DNA of 64,000 nt from Arthrobacter sp. MYb227 (GCF_002975435.1 NZ_PCPT01000002.1:124001-188000); one strand, 5' to 3'. Counted from the first letter of the stretch, positions 35,398 through 44,692 are shown. Numbers and translations are program-made. Notes: a model not told the origin generated them from the sequence alone.

Positions 35398-36942
35398 CTA
35401 GACGCCGAGCTTATCGGTGTCGAATTTCAGGGCTTGGCTCCGTGCCGTCTTGCTGTGGCGCAGGTGCTGGATACCGGTGATCACCAAGGTAATGGCCAAC
35501 AGTCCGTACAGCACTATGGTGACCGGGCTGTCGATGAGGATCGACAGGTCGCCTTGGGAGACGGTCAGCGCGCGGCGCAGTTCCGTCTCGGCCAGCGGGC
35601 CCAGGATCACCGCGATTAGCACCGGTGCGAGCGGGAACTTGTAACGGCGCATCATGAATCCTAAGAGGCCTACGCCCAGCAGGATCCACAAGTCAACGAT
35701 CGAGGAACTGATCGCGTACACGCCGAGCACCGAAAGCACGGTGATTCCGGCATACAGGTAGTGCCGGGGGATGAGCAGCAGCTTGGCCCAAAGCACGGCG
35801 AACTGCATATTCAGGACCAACAGGATGACCAAGCCGATGAATAGCGAGGCGAGCAAGGTCCACACCATCGGACCGCTGCGTTCGAACAAGAGCGGACCTG
35901 GCTGCATGCCGTACTGCTGGAAGGCCGCCAACATGATGGCTGCGGTTGCCGAGGTGGGCAGGCCGAGGGCCAACAGGGCGCCCATGGCCGTGCCGGCCGT
36001 GGCATTCGCAGCGGCTTCGGGGGCAGCAACGCCGCGGATCGATCCGGTGGTGCCGAAATCGGTGTCGCCGTTGCGGGCGGCGAGCTTCTTTTCCAGGCCG
36101 TAGGCCATGAACGTGGGGACCTCGGAACCACCGGCCGGAATGACCCCGAACGGAACGCCGAACGCGGTGCCGCGCAACCAGGCCGGCATGGCCCGGCGGA
36201 TGTCGCTCAGGTCCAAACGTGGCCGGCCCTTGGACTCCACGCGGACAGCCGTCTCGTCGCGGTGGATGCGCGAGGCGATGTGCAGAACTTCTCCGAGTGC
36301 GAGCAGCCCGACGGTGATCACGACAATCGACATGCCGTCGAAAAGTTCCGGCATGCCCAGCGTGTAGCGGGCCGTTCCGGACGGGCCATCGACGCCCACC
36401 AGGGCCAGGACCAAACCCAGTCCCAAGGACATTAGGCCCTTGACCACGGAATCGGAGACCACCGAGGAAATCGCGAGGAAGGCGAAGACCGCCAGAGCGA
36501 AGTATTCGGCGGGGCCGAACGCCGTTGCCATCTTCACGAGCACCGGGGCGAAGAAGACGACCACCGTCGTCGCGATGAGACCGCCGATGAAGGCACCCAT
36601 GGCCGCCGTGGCCAGCGCCTTCGCCGCCCTGCCGTCAAGTGCCATGCGGTGGCCCTCGAAGGTGGAGGCAATGGCAGAAGAGTTACCGGGGGTATTAAGC
36701 AGGATCCCGGAGGTCGAATCCCCGAAGAGGCCGCCGAAGTAGACCCCGGCGAACATGATGAATGCCGCGGTCGGCTCAAGCGAAAAGGTAATGGGAAGCA
36801 GCAGCGCCACGGCCATGGCCGAACCGAGTCCGGGCAGCACGCCCACGGCGGTTCCAAGGACCGCGCCGATTACCACCCACAACAGGTTCATGGGAGTCAG
36901 GGCCTGTGAAAAGCCCTCCATAAGCAGGGATAAGGATTCCAT
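35398..36942 (-). CDS. tctA: Tripartite tricarboxylate transporter large membrane subunit
   Basis: The 12-helix membrane subunit of a TTT-family carrier for citrate or tricarballylate, 514 residues. GAVLGTAVGVLPGLGSAMAV at the N-terminus, STSGILLNTPGNSSAIASTF and GVIPAGGSEVPTFMAYGLEK are the family blocks. It forms an operon tctC-tctB-tctA, with one base between tctB and tctA. With TctB and the binding protein it drives ion-coupled uptake. The two-component genes across the divergent promoter point to substrate-induced expression. Confidence 0.95.
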   Translation of the reverse strand: MESLSLLMEGFSQALTPMNLLWVVIGAVLGTAVGVLPGLGSAMAVALLLPITFSLEPTAAFIMFAGVYFGGLFGDSTSGILLNTPGNSSAIASTFEGHRMALDGRAAKALATAAMGAFIGGLIATTVVVFFAPVLVKMATAFGPAEYFALAVFAFLAISSVVSDSVVKGLMSLGLGLVLALVGVDGPSGTARYTLGMPELFDGMSIVVITVGLLALGEVLHIASRIHRDETAVRVESKGRPRLDLSDIRRAMPAWLRGTAFGVPFGVIPAGGSEVPTFMAYGLEKKLAARNGDTDFGTTGSIRGVAAPEAAANATAGTAMGALLALGLPTSATAAIMLAAFQQYGMQPGPLLFERSGPMVWTLLASLFIGLVILLVLNMQFAVLWAKLLLIPRHYLYAGITVLSVLGVYAISSSIVDLWILLGVGLLGFMMRRYKFPLAPVLIAVILGPLAETELRRALTVSQGDLSILIDSPVTIVLYGLLAITLVITGIQHLRHSKTARSQALKFDTDKLGV

Positions 36943-36943
36943 G

Positions 36944-37591
36944 TCAGATCAGTCCTTCCAGGAAGCCTGAGGGCAAGTTGAGGCCGAGCCCCGCATTGAA
37001 GGCCAGCTGGATGGCCGAGGAAAACAGGATGGCGACGCTGAGGTCAAATAGTGGGCGTTTGCTGCCCAACGCGCGGCACACTACCCAGAACAGGCCCGCG
37101 GCACTCAAGATCCAGCCCAGAACGGGCAATGCCAGGATGAATGCTGCCACTGCTCCGGCAACCATGCCCAGGGTCTTCCAGTCCGAGTAGGCCTTGCGCT
37201 TGCCGGTGACAGAAGGTCGTGCGGTGGGGACGTAGATGGCCTCGTTCTCTGTGTCAGCGAGGTCGCTGAGCAAGTCCGTGGAGAAGTCGGCGTTCTGCCC
37301 CTCGCTGTCCTCATGTGGGAAGCGACGGGTGCGCAGGATCTGGATCGTGTGGATGATCGCCATGAGGAACAACAGCACGCAGACGATGGTGGGGAAGAAC
37401 TGCGGTCCGGGCACGCTGGTGCCCATCACCTTCATGGTGGCCGTCCCGTAAGTCAGGAAGCCAGCCAGGATGAAGACCAGTGCCGGGACGATCAGCTCGC
37501 TGCGTCCGGACCAGAAGCCGGTGATGCGCACCGAGTATTCGTCGTTCGATTGTTCCGCAAGGGATGCGGAGGCGTTGTCGGTTGTTTTCAC
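36944..37591 (-). CDS. tctB: Tripartite tricarboxylate transporter small membrane subunit
   Basis: A 215-residue four-helix membrane protein of the TctB family. Hydrophobic stretches lie at about 32-50, 66-86 and 135-205, with a long charged cytoplasmic loop between. It overlaps tctC by four bases (ATGA) and directly precedes tctA, so translation is coupled. The family is poorly conserved in sequence, and identification rests mainly on size, topology and position between tctC and tctA. Confidence 0.9.
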   Translation of the reverse strand: MKTTDNASASLAEQSNDEYSVRITGFWSGRSELIVPALVFILAGFLTYGTATMKVMGTSVPGPQFFPTIVCVLLFLMAIIHTIQILRTRRFPHEDSEGQNADFSTDLLSDLADTENEAIYVPTARPSVTGKRKAYSDWKTLGMVAGAVAAFILALPVLGWILSAAGLFWVVCRALGSKRPLFDLSVAILFSSAIQLAFNAGLGLNLPSGFLEGLI

Positions 37592-38577
37592 AGTCCCAGT
37601 CCTTCCACGATGTCCTTGGTCACGGCGACCTCGGAGTCAATGAAATCGTCGAATTCCTCGCCGGTCATGAAGCTATCGGTCCAGCTGTTGCGTTCCAAGG
37701 CTCCCTGCCAGTGTTCGGTCTGGCGGAACTCGGTGATGATGTCGACGAACTCCTGCTTTTGCTCCTCGGTGATACCCGGTGCTCCGGCGAAGCCTCGCCA
37801 GTTGGCCATCGCTGCATCGACACCCTGTTCCTTGAAGGTGGGGATGTCGACTCCGGGCAGACGCTCTTCGGAGGAGATTGCCAAGGCACGCAGGGTGCCG
37901 GCTTCGATCTGGTCGGCCACTTCGTTGTAGCCGGACATGCCTCCGACGGTGGTTCCGGAGAGCATCGAGGTCAGCGCCTCGCCGCCGCCGGAGTAGGCGA
38001 TGTAGTTCGTCTTGATCGGATCGATGCCGATCTTTTGTGCCACCAGTCCGGTCAGCAGGTGGTCGATGGATCCCAGCGAGCCGCCGGAGATCGATGTCCC
38101 GCCGGGATTTTCCTTCCAGCGTGCGGTGAAATCATCCAAGGTCTGGAATTCGGACTTCACCGGAACTACGAGCACCGCGAAGTCATCGGCCAGCCGTGCA
38201 ATGGGCACCACATCGTTGAGGCTGGTGTCGGAGTCGGCGAGCTCGATGGCGCCGATCATGACGCCGCCGGTGACCATTAACATGTCGTGGCGGCCTTCCA
38301 TCTGGACGAATTGGCTCAATCCGATGGTTCCGCCGGCACCGGGTACGTTGACCACTTGGGCGTTGTTGACCACGCCGCCGGACTTGAGGGCCTGCTGCGA
38401 CTCGCGGGCGAATCCGTCCCAACCGCCGCCGGGTGCAGCAGGCGCCATGAGGACGAGCTTCGACCGTGCGGTCGCTTCACCCCCGCTTGCGGCCGCATTG
38501 ACCAGTGCCAGACCTGCCACGACGGCGACGACGGCGCCGTACAGGGTCTTCTTGATTATGCTCTTGCTCATCATCAT
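37588..38577 (-). CDS. tctC: Periplasmic-type solute-binding protein of the tripartite carrier
   Basis: An extracytoplasmic binding protein of about 329 residues. A positively charged start (MSKSIIKKTLYG) and a hydrophobic segment form a signal peptide ending near NAAASGG. The TctC fold is seen in LVLMAPAAPGGGWDGFARES, VVNVPGAGGTIGLSQF and GTSISGGSLGSIDHLLTGL. In a Gram-positive it must be tethered or exported, but I see no lipobox. Three consecutive ATG codons at 38577-38571 are all possible starts. First gene of the tct operon, facing a citAB-type pair. Confidence 0.92.
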   Translation of the reverse strand: MMMSKSIIKKTLYGAVVAVVAGLALVNAAASGGEATARSKLVLMAPAAPGGGWDGFARESQQALKSGGVVNNAQVVNVPGAGGTIGLSQFVQMEGRHDMLMVTGGVMIGAIELADSDTSLNDVVPIARLADDFAVLVVPVKSEFQTLDDFTARWKENPGGTSISGGSLGSIDHLLTGLVAQKIGIDPIKTNYIAYSGGGEALTSMLSGTTVGGMSGYNEVADQIEAGTLRALAISSEERLPGVDIPTFKEQGVDAAMANWRGFAGAPGITEEQKQEFVDIITEFRQTEHWQGALERNSWTDSFMTGEEFDDFIDSEVAVTKDIVEGLGL

Positions 38578-38650
38578 CCGTAATCTCATGGGTGGTGGAC
38601 CGGGTGTCATTGGCAGGTCCCTCGATGACCAAGGTGCCAGAGAAGTGACG

Positions 38651-38675
38651 TAAAGCACAGTTGAAATGTGCTTTA
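38651..38675. promoter_or_regulatory. Perfect inverted repeat in the tct/two-component divergent promoter
   Basis: TAAAGCACA and TGTGCTTTA, a perfect 9-bp inverted repeat with 7-base spacer, lies midway between tctC and the sensor kinase gene. It is the best candidate for the binding site of the neighbouring response regulator. Confidence 0.7.
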
Positions 38676-38713
38676 GTTCATAAGAACAGTAAGGAAAACA
38701 AAGTCAACAAGAA

Positions 38714-40321
38714 ATGGAAGGGGTGGCAAGCGAAGTGCCTTCCCTGTCAAAACGTCGCCGGCGCGCTCAATTGTTGGCCTTGCAATTGGGGATCGTACTG
38801 GGCCTGCTCAGCGCAGTTTCCGTCGTTATCCTGGTCTTTGAAGACCATCGGACCCAAGAAGTGGCCTTTGAGCGAGTGCATACCGTCGCGGTCCAAATGG
38901 CGTCGCAAGAGGCCGTGCGCATGAATCTGGGTACTCCCGGGGCCACTGAGGTCATTACTCCGATCGCAGACTTGGCGACGTCGGTTTCCGGGGTGCACTA
39001 TGTGACGGTGGCGGATATAAACGGCATCCGGGTGGCGTACCCGGACCCGGCACGTATCGGGGAGCAGGTGTCATCGGATCACGACCAAGTGCGGGAGGGG
39101 GAGTCCTTCCGCGGCACGGAAATCGGGCCGCAAGGTGTGACGCTGCGGGCCAAGGAGCCGGTGTGGTTCAACGGCAAAGTTGTTGGGACCGTCTCCGTGG
39201 GCATCCTCCAGAGCGAGATCCGCGGGGAATTGCTGGAAATCGTCGGGGATGTCGCCCCCTGGATCTTAGGTGCTGCGGCGCTGGGCACGGTTGCCTCGGC
39301 GCTGATGGCGTACATGGTCCGTCGACGGATCTATGGGGTGGAACCGGAGGCCGTCGCTGGCCTGCTGCAGTCCCAGCAGGCGTTGCTGTTCAGCGTGCAT
39401 GACGGAGTTGTTGGTGTTGATTTAGCGGGGCGGCTGACCCTGGTCAACGACGAGGCCCGGCGCCTGCTGGGGTTGGAGGGTGACGTCGTGGGAGCTAGGG
39501 CCGCCGACGTGCTGGACCCGAGCCTTCATGCTCAACTCGGCAGCGAGGCCGCGGGAGCCGAAGAAACGCAATATGTCCTTTCGGGGGAGCGCATCCTGCT
39601 GGCTACCCGTCGTGAGGCGCTGGCCAATGGTAAATCGTTGGGCAGGACCTTGACATTGCAGGATCGGACCGAGCTGGAGGCCACGTTGCGTGAATTGAAG
39701 GGCCAGCGAAGCCTTGCCGATGCCTTGAGCTCGCAGGCCCACGAGTTCGCGAACAGGTTGCACGTGCTCTCGGGATACCTGTCCTTTGGTGTGCCCGGGG
39801 AGGCCGCGGAGTATCTTGAACGGATCAGCGGCGCGGCCCGGGGCGTCGATGCGGGTGTCCTGAAGGATCCCGCGTTGACCGGGCTTGTGGGTGCCAATGC
39901 GGCAAGTGCCCGCGAGGCCGGGGTGCGGTTGCTGGTGGACCCGGAATCGGGCACTGCGCCAAGGTGGCGCGCGGATGAAGACACCTTGACCGTGGTGGGG
40001 AACCTGCTGAGCAACGCGATCGAGGCGGCAGGCGACGGGGGAACGGTGCGGTTGCTGGTAAATGCGGGGATGGATCAGGTGAGTATTTGTGTTGAAGACA
40101 GTGGGCCAGGCATATCCCCGGACGAGGTGGAAGAAATCTTTCGCCGGGGAGTGAGCAGCAAGGTCGGCCTCGGGACCAACCACGGGATTGGGCTGGCGCT
40201 GGTGGACCGCGTGATCAGGCGCCGTGCTGGCTCGGTGTCCGTGGACACCGGGAAGCTGGGCGGGGCCAGGGTTCGTGCGGAATGGACAATGCCGGGAAAT
40301 GAAGCGGAGCGGATTGCATGA
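38714..40321 (+). CDS. CitA/DcuS-type sensor histidine kinase
   Basis: A 535-residue membrane sensor. TM1 (about 22-42) and TM2 (about 180-202) enclose an extracytoplasmic PAS-like (sCache) domain of the carboxylate sensor type. A cytoplasmic PAS domain, the H-box with His343 (SSQAHEFANRLHVLSGY) and an ATPase domain with N, G1 (EDSGPGIS) and G2 (GTNHGIGLALV) boxes follow. This architecture senses citrate or C4-dicarboxylates. It sits divergent from tctCBA and overlaps the response regulator by four bases. The ligand is probably the tricarboxylate carried by TctABC. Confidence 0.92.
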   Translation: MEGVASEVPSLSKRRRRAQLLALQLGIVLGLLSAVSVVILVFEDHRTQEVAFERVHTVAVQMASQEAVRMNLGTPGATEVITPIADLATSVSGVHYVTVADINGIRVAYPDPARIGEQVSSDHDQVREGESFRGTEIGPQGVTLRAKEPVWFNGKVVGTVSVGILQSEIRGELLEIVGDVAPWILGAAALGTVASALMAYMVRRRIYGVEPEAVAGLLQSQQALLFSVHDGVVGVDLAGRLTLVNDEARRLLGLEGDVVGARAADVLDPSLHAQLGSEAAGAEETQYVLSGERILLATRREALANGKSLGRTLTLQDRTELEATLRELKGQRSLADALSSQAHEFANRLHVLSGYLSFGVPGEAAEYLERISGAARGVDAGVLKDPALTGLVGANAASAREAGVRLLVDPESGTAPRWRADEDTLTVVGNLLSNAIEAAGDGGTVRLLVNAGMDQVSICVEDSGPGISPDEVEEIFRRGVSSKVGLGTNHGIGLALVDRVIRRRAGSVSVDTGKLGGARVRAEWTMPGNEAERIA

Positions 40322-41052
40322 TTAGGACATTGATAGTCGACGACGATCCGGACATTGCGCGCCTTCACGCACGCTATGTGGACGCGTTGGCCGGGTTTGA
40401 AGTGGCTGGAGTACTGCAGCGTGGCGGGCCGGTCTTGGCCTTCCTTGAAGAGGGGGACGTCGACCTGATCCTGCTTGACGTGCATCTGCCGGACATGGAC
40501 GGGCTACAGGTGCTCGAAGACCTGCGCGGCAGCGGATATGACACCGGGGTCATCATGATCACCGCTAGCAGCGAGCGCGATACGGTCCATTTTGCTGTTG
40601 GCCGCGGTGTTGACGACTATCTGGTTAAGCCCTTTAGCGTGACGGATTTCAACCACAGGCTTGAAGCCTTCCGCGTCTCGCGGATTCGGTCGGTGGCCGG
40701 TTCGGTGCCGACCTTGGATCAGGGGGACATTGACTCCATGTTCCGGGCCGGGGAACCGGGCAGCCGCGCCGGAGCCGGGGGTCAGGCTCCTGCCGCCGCG
40801 GTGGATGCGCCGCTGCCCAAGGGGTTCTCCTTACCGACGGTCGAGCTGGTGTCGCACGCGCTGCGCGAAGCCGCGCGGCCCGGCGGGCCGGGGGACCTGT
40901 CGGCCAGCGAGGTCTCGGAAAGTTGTGGAATCTCGCGGGTGAGTGCCCGCAGGTACCTGGAGATGATGTCGGGCCGCGGGCTGGCCGAATTGCGACCCAA
41001 GTACGGTGCTCCGGGACGCCCGGAGCACCGCTACCGCTGGATCGGGGAGTAG
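40318..41052 (+). CDS. CitB/DcuR-type response regulator
   Basis: A 244-residue regulator. The receiver domain (1-120) has the acidic pocket VDDDPD, phospho-acceptor Asp54 in LLDVHLPDMDG, and Lys104 in YLVKP. A Pro/Ala linker leads to a helix-turn-helix (about 195-240; LSASEVSESCGISRVSARRYL) of the CitB group. Translation is coupled to the kinase through an ATGA overlap. The inverted repeat at 38651-38675 is the likely target, giving substrate-dependent expression of tctCBA and possibly tcuA. Confidence 0.92.
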   Translation: MIRTLIVDDDPDIARLHARYVDALAGFEVAGVLQRGGPVLAFLEEGDVDLILLDVHLPDMDGLQVLEDLRGSGYDTGVIMITASSERDTVHFAVGRGVDDYLVKPFSVTDFNHRLEAFRVSRIRSVAGSVPTLDQGDIDSMFRAGEPGSRAGAGGQAPAAAVDAPLPKGFSLPTVELVSHALREAARPGGPGDLSASEVSESCGISRVSARRYLEMMSGRGLAELRPKYGAPGRPEHRYRWIGE

Positions 41053-41112
41053 CGGCTCCGCCGGACATTTGGTGTATCGGAACGCAGGTGCACTAGCGCT
41101 CTTTGTATATTT

Positions 41113-41122
41113 GTGTATACAC
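41113..41122. promoter_or_regulatory. GTGTATACAC palindrome upstream of tcuA
   Basis: A perfect 10-bp palindrome centred on GTATAC, 48 bases before tcuA, within TTGTATATTTGTGTATAC. GntR-FCD proteins often bind GTATAC-centred sites, so the gntR gene at 42714 is the likely binder. Confidence 0.6.
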
Positions 41123-41169
41123 TCGCATCCAGAAGGTTCCGAGCGGGACCCCGGACAGGGAGATGCACG

Positions 41170-42663
41170 ATGGGCAGCACAGTGAACGAAGCAGGAACGG
41201 CCAACGTAGCCGACGTGATCGTCGTGGGTGGCGGCAACGCGGCCTTCACCGCAGCACACGCCGCCGCCGAGCGTGGCCGCAAGGTACTGCTGCTGGAAAA
41301 GGCACCACGTGAGCTCTTCGGCGGAAACAGCTACTACACCGCCGGAGCCACCCGCATCGCCCACAACGGGATCGATGACCTGCGCGACTTCATTGAAGCC
41401 GACGACCGCCACGCGGTATCCGAGGTCCCACCGTACTCCGCCGCCGACTATGCAGCAGACCTGGTAAAGGTCACCGAAGGGCGCAACGATCCGGAACTGA
41501 CCGAGGTCCTGGTCAACGAGGCAGCCCCGGGTTTGCGCTGGCTCAATGAGCTGGGCCTAAAGTACCGCCTGATGTACGAGCGCCAGGCCTATGCACGCGA
41601 AGACGGCAGCTACCTTTTCTGGGGCGGCCTGCATGTGGGCAACGTTGGCGGCGGCGAGGGCCTGATGGCCGACCACGTCGCGGTCGCCAAGAAGCTCGGC
41701 ACCGAGGTCCGCTACGAACAGGATGTCTTTGAACTCATTCTTGAAGATGGCTCAGTCAAGGGCGTCAAGGTCCGCGGCACGGACGGCAGTGTGCAGGAAT
41801 TGCGCGCGGAATCGGTGATCCTCGCGGCAGGTGGCTTCGAATCGAACCCGGAAATGCGCCGCGAGCACCTCGGCGAGGGCTGGGAGAACGCCAAGGTGCG
41901 CGGCACCGCCTTCAACAACGGCGAGATGATCAGCGCCGGCCTGGCCGCCGGCGCGGTCAAGGGCGGGGACTGGGGAACCTGCCACTCGGTGCAGTGGGAT
42001 GCACTCACCCCTAAGAACGAGTCCAACCGCGAACTGACCAACCGTCTGACCCGCCAGTCCTACCCACTGGGCATCATCGTGAATAACCGCGGCGAGCGCT
42101 TCCTGGATGAGGGCGCTGACTTCCGCAACCTGACCTACGCCAAGTACGGCAAGGTCATCTTGCAGCAGCCGGACTCCATCGCCTACCAGGTTTTCGACGC
42201 TTCACTGCGTCCAATGCTGCGCGCCGAAGAGTACGAAATGCCTGAAATTTCCGAGGTCATCGCCGACACCGTTGAGGAACTGGCGCAGAAAATTGGCGTG
42301 GATCCAGCATCACTAGCCAAGACCGTCTCAGAATTTAATGCTTCCATCGACACCTCCATCACCTACGATCCGAATGTGCTTGATGGCCGCGCCGCAAAGG
42401 TCACTCCACCCAAGAGCAACTGGGCCAACCCATTGGAAGCCGGCCCGTTCTATGCCTACCCGGTCACCTGCGGCATCACCTTCACCTTCGGTGGCTTGAA
42501 GTCCGATACCCACGGCCGCGTCTTGGACGAGAACGCCGAGCACATCGACGGGCTGTATGTCTGCGGCGAAATGCTCGGCGGGCTCTTCTCTGCCAACTAC
42601 CCGGGCGGTTCCGGGCTTGCGGCTGGCGTCGTGTTCGGTCGCCGTGCCGGTACGCTGGCTTAG
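41170..42663 (+). CDS. tcuA: FAD-dependent tricarballylate dehydrogenase
   Basis: A 497-residue flavoprotein oxidising tricarballylate to cis-aconitate, which joins the TCA cycle. The FAD motif VIVVGGGNAAFTAAHAAAERG is at the N-terminus. Fumarate-reductase-type blocks GGNSYYTAGATR, GGGEGLMADHV and YPGGSGLAAGVVFGRRAG complete the fold. It belongs to the TcuA branch rather than succinate dehydrogenase. The neighbouring TctABC carrier supports the role. TcuB, the membrane electron-transfer partner known from Salmonella, is absent here, so the electron route is open. The start at 41170 follows GGGAGA. Confidence 0.88.
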   Translation: MGSTVNEAGTANVADVIVVGGGNAAFTAAHAAAERGRKVLLLEKAPRELFGGNSYYTAGATRIAHNGIDDLRDFIEADDRHAVSEVPPYSAADYAADLVKVTEGRNDPELTEVLVNEAAPGLRWLNELGLKYRLMYERQAYAREDGSYLFWGGLHVGNVGGGEGLMADHVAVAKKLGTEVRYEQDVFELILEDGSVKGVKVRGTDGSVQELRAESVILAAGGFESNPEMRREHLGEGWENAKVRGTAFNNGEMISAGLAAGAVKGGDWGTCHSVQWDALTPKNESNRELTNRLTRQSYPLGIIVNNRGERFLDEGADFRNLTYAKYGKVILQQPDSIAYQVFDASLRPMLRAEEYEMPEISEVIADTVEELAQKIGVDPASLAKTVSEFNASIDTSITYDPNVLDGRAAKVTPPKSNWANPLEAGPFYAYPVTCGITFTFGGLKSDTHGRVLDENAEHIDGLYVCGEMLGGLFSANYPGGSGLAAGVVFGRRAGTLA

Positions 42664-42681
42664 TAAGGATTATGCGAAGCA

Positions 42682-42698
42682 GCTCCCAGACTGGGAGC
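42682..42698. promoter_or_regulatory. Palindrome GCTCCCAG-A-CTGGGAGC before gntR
   Basis: A 17-base perfect palindrome between tcuA and gntR. It ends right at the GGAGGG ribosome site of gntR. It could be an intercistronic hairpin tuning gntR translation, or an operator. Confidence 0.6.
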
Positions 42699-42713
42699 GG
42701 AGGGTGGATTGAG

Positions 42714-43367
42714 ATGACGGCAAAAATGGACTCGGAGACGATCCATGCCGAACTGCGCGCCGAAATACTGCACGGCTCCCACCGGCCTGGCACCGCATTC
42801 AAGGAAGTCGCCCTGGCCGGGCGATTTGGCGTCTCCCGCACCCCCGTGCGAGAGGCGCTGGGTCGGCTGGCGCAGGAGGGGTTGCTTGAACGCGGTACTC
42901 GGGGGCTCCAGGTCCGTGATATCACCCCGGAGCAGCTCATGCAGGTCTACGATCTGCGGGTGCTGTTGGAAGGACAGGCGGCGCTGGAAGCGGCATCCGC
43001 CCGGACTGAAATGGACCTGATCCGGCTCGAGGGCTTGGTCGAACGAGACCGGAGCTTGACGGATCCGGATGATCAGACACGCCTGCGCACCAACATCGAT
43101 TTTCATTCCGCCCTCTGGACTGCGGCACACAACCCGATCCTGAAGGACCTGCTCGACCGTTTGGCAACCCACCAGATCCATGCCCCATCCTCGACGCTGT
43201 CGATCGGTTCCAGATGGGCGGACTCATTGGATGAACATGCCGAAATAGTGCGGGCCATTCGAATCCGGGACGGTGCTGCCGCGCAGGAAACTATGCGGCG
43301 GCACATGAGCGAGGCGCGCAGGATCAGGTTGTCGCTTTTTGGGCAGATCGGTCTGCCCAACAACTGA
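42714..43367 (+). CDS. GntR-family (FCD) transcriptional regulator
   Basis: A 217-residue regulator with an N-terminal winged helix (about 8-72; GTAFKEVALAGRFGVSRTPV then REALGRLAQEGLLERG) and an all-helical FCD effector domain with metal-binding positions (about 80-210). It follows tcuA by 50 bases in the same direction and probably represses it until tricarballylate or a related acid is present. The start ATG at 42714 follows GGAGGG. The GTATAC-centred palindrome before tcuA is its probable operator. Confidence 0.9.
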   Translation: MTAKMDSETIHAELRAEILHGSHRPGTAFKEVALAGRFGVSRTPVREALGRLAQEGLLERGTRGLQVRDITPEQLMQVYDLRVLLEGQAALEAASARTEMDLIRLEGLVERDRSLTDPDDQTRLRTNIDFHSALWTAAHNPILKDLLDRLATHQIHAPSSTLSIGSRWADSLDEHAEIVRAIRIRDGAAAQETMRRHMSEARRIRLSLFGQIGLPNN

Positions 43368-43732
43368 GTGATGTGGTTGCCTCGACCGGACACAGGCGCG
43401 TCCTTGCCGGGGCATTCGGCGACTCGGTGGTGCGCCACCAGCCGCCGCAAGGCACCGCCGGATCACCCAATCCACGGATGCCCGCGGCTAGGCCGTTTGG
43501 GTGGCAAACGGTTCGGCAACTCTTCGTGGATAGCAAGCTGTAGCCCACCACCTGTGCGCCATGGTGCGGTTCGATGGAACTAACCCGGTCATAAACACTG
43601 ATTCCGGAAGTCATTGAGCCTTCTTCCCGACACTCCCGGTTACACAAAAGCAATTTAAGTCGACACGTCCACCATGCCTGCGTCGTTGAGTATCTTCCCG
43701 GCACGCGGCCTATGGCGGCGGACGCGGCCGGT
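43368..43732. other. Intergenic stretch between gntR and the hydroxyacid dehydrogenase
   Basis: 365 bases between two convergent genes. Open frames exist in several readings, but none shows a family or a ribosome site. No hairpin of note was seen. It may be decayed coding sequence. Confidence 0.45.
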
Positions 43733-44692
43733 TCAGTTCAGCACATTGATCGGGGCACCGGCCGCCCACGCCGCAATATCGGCCACCGCGCCGGTGTAGA
43801 AGATCTTGAACTGGTCCTCGGTGACATACCCAAGGTGCGGGGTAGCGATGATCCCGGGTGTGCTCAGCAACCGATGATCGGCCGGAAGCGGTTCAACATC
43901 GAACACATCAAGGGCGGCAAGTTTTGGTGCGCCCGTGGAGAGCGCCGCAATGAGCGCATCCTCATCGATGATGGGACTGCGCGAGGTGTTGACCAGCACC
44001 GCGGAGGGTTTCATGAGGGCTAGGTCTTCGGCGCCAACCACGCCCGTGGTGCGTTCCGAGAGTTTTAGATGGATGCTCAGCACGTCGCTGGTTGCAAAGA
44101 GATCTTGCTTGTTGACGCGTTGTACGCCAACCTCTGTGGCGCGTTCGTCGGTGAGGTTCTGGCTATAGGCAATCACCCGCATGCCAAAGGCTTGGCCGAT
44201 TCTTGCCACCTTGGAGCCCAGCTTGCCCAGCCCGAAGATGCCCAAGGCCTTGCCGGAAAGCTCACATCCCATGGCCTGTTGCCAAGCCTGGTTTGCCGTG
44301 CGTGGGCGGGCTACGGAGAACAGTTCAACATCAAGTCTGCGCGCGGCCGCCAGGATGAGCGCCCAAGTATGCTCAACGGCGGCCGGCGCGCTTCCCGCGG
44401 TGCCGCAAACGGTAATGCCCAGCTCCCGGGCAGCATCCAGGTCGATGGCCGCATTGCGCATACCGGTAGTAACAAGGAGTTTGAGCTGGGGGAGCTTGGC
44501 AAGCCGGGCCTTGGTGAAGGGGGTGCGTTCGCGCATGGCGACGATGATCTCAAAATCTTGTAGTGCATCGGTGACGGTTGCATCGTCGTGCCCCAAAAAC
44601 TCTGTGAAAAAGGTAGGGGTGTAGGGAAGCGTGTCCCAGGTGGCAAGATTTTGGGCTGTGTCGAGGTAATCATCGAGGATGGCAATGCGCAT
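43733..44692 (-). CDS. D-isomer-specific 2-hydroxyacid dehydrogenase
   Basis: A 319-residue NAD(P)-dependent oxidoreductase reducing a 2-keto acid. The cofactor motif GIFGLGKLGSKVARIG lies at about 150. The catalytic set is an arginine in VNTSRSPIIDEDAL, a glutamate in DVFDVEPLP and a histidine in ATPHLGYVT. The branch is that of phosphoglycerate-dehydrogenase-like enzymes without a regulatory C-terminus. It stands alone, and the substrate is not indicated by its neighbours. Confidence 0.9.
   Translation of the reverse strand: MRIAILDDYLDTAQNLATWDTLPYTPTFFTEFLGHDDATVTDALQDFEIIVAMRERTPFTKARLAKLPQLKLLVTTGMRNAAIDLDAARELGITVCGTAGSAPAAVEHTWALILAAARRLDVELFSVARPRTANQAWQQAMGCELSGKALGIFGLGKLGSKVARIGQAFGMRVIAYSQNLTDERATEVGVQRVNKQDLFATSDVLSIHLKLSERTTGVVGAEDLALMKPSAVLVNTSRSPIIDEDALIAALSTGAPKLAALDVFDVEPLPADHRLLSTPGIIATPHLGYVTEDQFKIFYTGAVADIAAWAAGAPINVLN

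Noticed and set aside
43324-43704. 126-codon minus-strand frame between gntR and the hydroxyacid dehydrogenase
   Set aside because: It overlaps the gntR end and shows no recognisable protein; a decayed gene is possible but not supportable.
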